This document shows, in pieces, positions 13,306 to 15,578 of a DNA stretch of 15,578 nucleotides. The notes beneath the pieces were generated by a model. That model had not been told where the DNA came from. It searched no databases and was given only the letters and a program-made list of their open reading frames with translations. Position numbers and translations under genes: made by a program. The DNA comes from DASZHA01 sp049644325 (GTDB taxonomy: Bacteria > Chloroflexota > Dormibacteria > DASZGP01): positions 1-15,578 of the forward strand of contig JBARRR010000051.1 of assembly GCA_049644325.1 (NCBI GenBank). The letters run 5' to 3'. The first letter of the stretch is position 1, and the number at the start of each line of letters is the position of its first letter.

Positions 13306-14727
13306 CTAACCCTTTCGCTTCCGTAGGCGGCTGACCCCGGCGCTGTCCTCGATCGACCAGCCGGCGGCCTCGATCTCGGCGCGGAGGCTGTCGGCGGCGG
13401 CGAAGTCCTTCGCCGCGCGGGCCTCGTCCCGGCGGTGGGCGAGCTCCTGGACCTTGGCGGGGGCCTTCTCCGTCGCCTCTGCTTCCGCTTCGGGTGCCCT
13501 CGTAAGGTCGAGCTGGAGGACCTCGTCCCAGCGCTCCAGCAGCGCCCTCTTCTCCGAATCGGGCACATCGGCCTTGAAGACGTCCTGCAGCAGCACCGAT
13601 ACCTGGGGCAGGTCGAGGTCGTCGGCCAGGGCGGCGCGGAAGCGGTCCTCCAGCGCACGCGCCCCTTGGCCCTCAGGAGCCGTCGCCGGCGGCAGCGCCG
13701 AGGCCTTGTGACGGAGGGCATTCAGCCCCTGGGAGGCCGCCTCGAGGACCTCGATGGAGAAGCTCTGCTTGGCCCGGTATTTGGCGCTCAGGTAAAGGAA
13801 GCGGAAGGCGAGCGGGTCGTAACCCATCGCCACCAGGTCGGCGATGCGGACCACGTTGCCGGTGGATTTGGCCATCTTGCGCCCGTCCATCTGCAGGTGC
13901 TCCCCGTGGATCCAGTAGTTGGCCGGCTGGTGGCCCAGGATCGGCTCGGACTGGGCGATCTCATCCTCGTGGTGCGGGAAGACCAGGTCGATGCCGCCGG
14001 TATGGATGTCGAAGCCCTCCGGGAAGTACTCCATCGACATCGCCGAGCACTCCAGGTGCCAGCCGGGGAAGCCTGGCCCCCAGGGCGAGCCCCAGATCTG
14101 GAGGCGATGCTCGCCACCGGCCTTCCAGAGCAGGAAATCGGCCGGGTTTCGCTTCTCCGGGTCGACCTCGATGCGGTAGCCCGCCTGGAGCTGGTCGAGG
14201 GTGTTGTGGGAGAGCTTGGGGTACTCGCCGTCCCGCTTCTCCACGTCGTAGAAGACGTTGCCGTTCTTCTCGTAGGTCAGGCCCTTGTCCTCGAGCTTCT
14301 TGACCACGTCGATCATCTGGGGGATGAACTCCGTCGCCCGTGGGTACGCCTCGGCTGGCTCGATCCGCAGGAGGGCGGCGTCCTCCATGAACGCCTGGTT
14401 GTAGAACTCGGCGATCTCCTCAGGAGACTTGCCCTCGTCCTGGGCCGCGATCATCATGCGGTCCTCGCCAGTCCCCTCGACGTCGTTCTGGAGGTGGCCG
14501 ACGTCGGTGATGTTCTGGACCCTTCGCACGTGGTAGCCGAGGTAGCGCAGGGCCCGGGTCCAGAAGTCGGACATCAGGTAGGTCCGCATGTTGCCGACGT
14601 GGGCGTAGCGATAGACGGTGACGCCGCAGGTGTACATCGACGCCTCGCCCGGCGTGCGCGGGACGAAAATCTGCTTGCTTCGGCCCAGCGTGTTGTAGAC
14701 CTGGATGTCGGTCGAGGCTTCTGGCAT
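13306..14727 (-). CDS. cysS: Cysteinyl-tRNA synthetase
   Basis: A 473-residue class I aminoacyl-tRNA synthetase that charges tRNA-Cys. The HIGH signature appears as HVGN (43-46) and KMSKS as KMAKS (284-288). The zinc site that selects cysteine is visible as C34 (YTCGVTVY), C227 (LECSAM), a histidine at 252-253 and E256 (PHHEDE). A HTGGIDLVFPHHEDEIAQ block (242-259) is diagnostic. The anticodon-binding C-terminal part is normal in length, with a Glu/Ala-rich stretch near 410-426. It is CysS and not the mycothiol ligase MshC, which is shorter. The ATG at 14727 has no strong ribosome site; a TAAACT box lies 9 bases upstream. The gene follows the ThyX-family gene by 26 bases and precedes the GMC oxidoreductase on the same strand. 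Confidence 0.96.
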   Translation of the reverse strand: MPEASTDIQVYNTLGRSKQIFVPRTPGEASMYTCGVTVYRYAHVGNMRTYLMSDFWTRALRYLGYHVRRVQNITDVGHLQNDVEGTGEDRMMIAAQDEGKSPEEIAEFYNQAFMEDAALLRIEPAEAYPRATEFIPQMIDVVKKLEDKGLTYEKNGNVFYDVEKRDGEYPKLSHNTLDQLQAGYRIEVDPEKRNPADFLLWKAGGEHRLQIWGSPWGPGFPGWHLECSAMSMEYFPEGFDIHTGGIDLVFPHHEDEIAQSEPILGHQPANYWIHGEHLQMDGRKMAKSTGNVVRIADLVAMGYDPLAFRFLYLSAKYRAKQSFSIEVLEAASQGLNALRHKASALPPATAPEGQGARALEDRFRAALADDLDLPQVSVLLQDVFKADVPDSEKRALLERWDEVLQLDLTRAPEAEAEATEKAPAKVQELAHRRDEARAAKDFAAADSLRAEIEAAGWSIEDSAGVSRLRKRKG

Positions 14728-14736
14728 GAGCAGGTG

Positions 14737-14742
14737 AGTTTA
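14737..14742 (-). promoter_or_regulatory. Putative -10 box for cysS
   Basis: TAAACT on the minus strand fits TANNNT and would start the transcript only a few bases before the ATG at 14727. It lies just after the stop of the upstream ThyX-family gene, so it may give cysS its own short-leader transcript. No clear -35 is seen. Confidence 0.3.
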
Positions 14743-14753
14743 CTGGCGAGCGG

Positions 14754-15578
14754 TCAGCTCGACGCCCGTGAATCGCCGCGTTGCTCGGCCTCGAGCCGGC
14801 CGAGGTGCACGTCGGCCTGGTTCACGAAGCGCATTGCACCGGCCACGAGATGGTGGCCGGCGACGTCGCGGATGGCGGCGTGCATGTCCTGGGCGACCTT
14901 GCGATAGCTGGTGTGGCCCTGGGGCGAGCTCCGCAGCTCGACCAGGTGCATCGCCTCGCGCGCATTCATGCGCATCAGGTAGCGGACGCGGTGCTGCATC
15001 GTCACCAGGTAGGCGGCCTGGGCGGGGTTGGTGCGCACGATCTCCTCCCACGCCGCCTCGGCACGCTCAGTGGCGAAGCGCCACGTGTCGGCGACGCCGG
15101 CACCCTCCACCTCATGTGGGACCTGGTAGCCCAGGTGCGGGGTCGGTGGCTGCCAGTCGATGGTCAGCAACCGGTGGCGCTGGAGATCGCGGAAAGCGCC
15201 GTAGTCGGACACCACCTCGAACTCGTAGTCCGGGGCCTCCCATTCGCGCCCGGGCCTGTGGCGACGGTTGCCACGTTTACCAACCGAAGCCGCGAACAGC
15301 TCGTGCCGGCGCTCGTCGGGCAGGGCGCGGACCTGCCCCAGGATCGCGTCGAGCGACCGCGTGCTGCGAGGGAAGATGGCGTTGGCGATGATCTCGTCCT
15401 CGGCGGACTCGCGCCATCGCAGCAGGCGAACCCCAGATGCCGGTGCCCGGCCCGGGGTGTCGGCTTCGCGGTCGAGCTGCGCGGCGGCCTGCGCCAACGC
15501 GTCGGCGCGCTCCCTCCGATAGTCAACCCAAACCCCACCCCGCTCCGGCCGGTCGAGGCGGGTGAGGAAGTCGGGGAT
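14754..15578 (-). CDS. ThyX-superfamily (FAD-dependent thymidylate synthase-like) protein, partial
   Basis: The frame is open to the window edge, so the N-terminus is missing; 274 residues are visible. A TTG at 15497 is in frame but need not be the start. The visible part has the ThyX signs: a beta strand then DLQRHRLLTID, matching the RHRxxS flavin/nucleotide motif with Thr in place of Ser (R134-H135-R136-L-L-T139, numbered from the edge), and a later NAREAMHLVELRSSPQ block (205-220) resembling the conserved substrate-binding helix. FAD-dependent thymidylate synthase methylates dUMP with methylenetetrahydrofolate. About 110 residues precede the RHR motif, and some ThyX relatives carry two such domains, so this may be the second half of a tandem protein. 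Activity cannot be assumed. It probably heads the cysS operon. Confidence 0.8.
   Translation of the reverse strand: MPDFLTRLDRPERGGVWVDYRRERADALAQAAAQLDREADTPGRAPASGVRLLRWRESAEDEIIANAIFPRSTRSLDAILGQVRALPDERRHELFAASVGKRGNRRHRPGREWEAPDYEFEVVSDYGAFRDLQRHRLLTIDWQPPTPHLGYQVPHEVEGAGVADTWRFATERAEAAWEEIVRTNPAQAAYLVTMQHRVRYLMRMNAREAMHLVELRSSPQGHTSYRKVAQDMHAAIRDVAGHHLVAGAMRFVNQADVHLGRLEAEQRGDSRASS

Noticed and set aside
13435..14907. Plus-strand open frame of 490 codons
   Set aside because: Antisense shadow of cysS with no recognisable domain.

Overview
The window is a GC-rich chromosomal segment from a bacterium of the Terrabacteria type. High GC, frequent GTG/TTG starts, an actinobacterial-style WS/DGAT acyltransferase, a GMC alcohol oxidase of the FAO type, a ThyX-family protein, and several genes that look leaderless all point to Actinomycetota, Chloroflexota or a soil lineage such as Dormibacterota. 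This placement is inference from gene style; no rRNA or tRNA gene is present. Coding density is very high, there are thirteen genes, no gap over about 165 bases lacks a gene, and I saw no mobile element, CRISPR array or integrase.

Left part (1-5900), signalling. A receiver-only response regulator and a multi-pass membrane protein that runs off the window edge form a minus-strand pair. A NarL/LuxR response regulator diverges from them. Next comes a minus-strand operon of a receiver-HTH-class III nucleotide cyclase followed 21 bases later by a succinate dehydrogenase/fumarate reductase type flavoprotein. Divergent from the cyclase is a protein with an unrecognised N-terminal domain and a C-terminal cyclic-nucleotide-binding domain, followed 5 bases later by a phytoene-dehydrogenase-like FAD oxidoreductase. 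The cyclase and the cyclic-nucleotide-binding protein share a 164-base intergenic region. They look like the producer and the receptor of one second-messenger circuit that may be tied to redox enzymes.

Middle part (7300-11310), lipid and envelope. A small four-helix membrane protein (minus) diverges from a wax ester synthase/diacylglycerol acyltransferase with a long basic tail. An MFS transporter and a secreted lipoprotein with a Cu/Zn-SOD/CHRD-like core follow.

Right part (11318-15578), a minus-strand run: a ThyX-superfamily protein (cut by the window edge), cysteinyl-tRNA synthetase, and a GMC oxidoreductase whose best start codon appears to be ATC behind a perfect Shine-Dalgarno. The acyltransferase, the alcohol oxidase and the desaturase-like oxidoreductase suggest neutral-lipid or isoprenoid metabolism, but their shared pathway is inference.

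Most notable: the Rec-HTH-cyclase with non-canonical purine-site residues, its divergent putative receptor, the ATC start, and a recurrent TANNNT box exactly at -12 to -7 from start codons, which suggests leaderless transcription.
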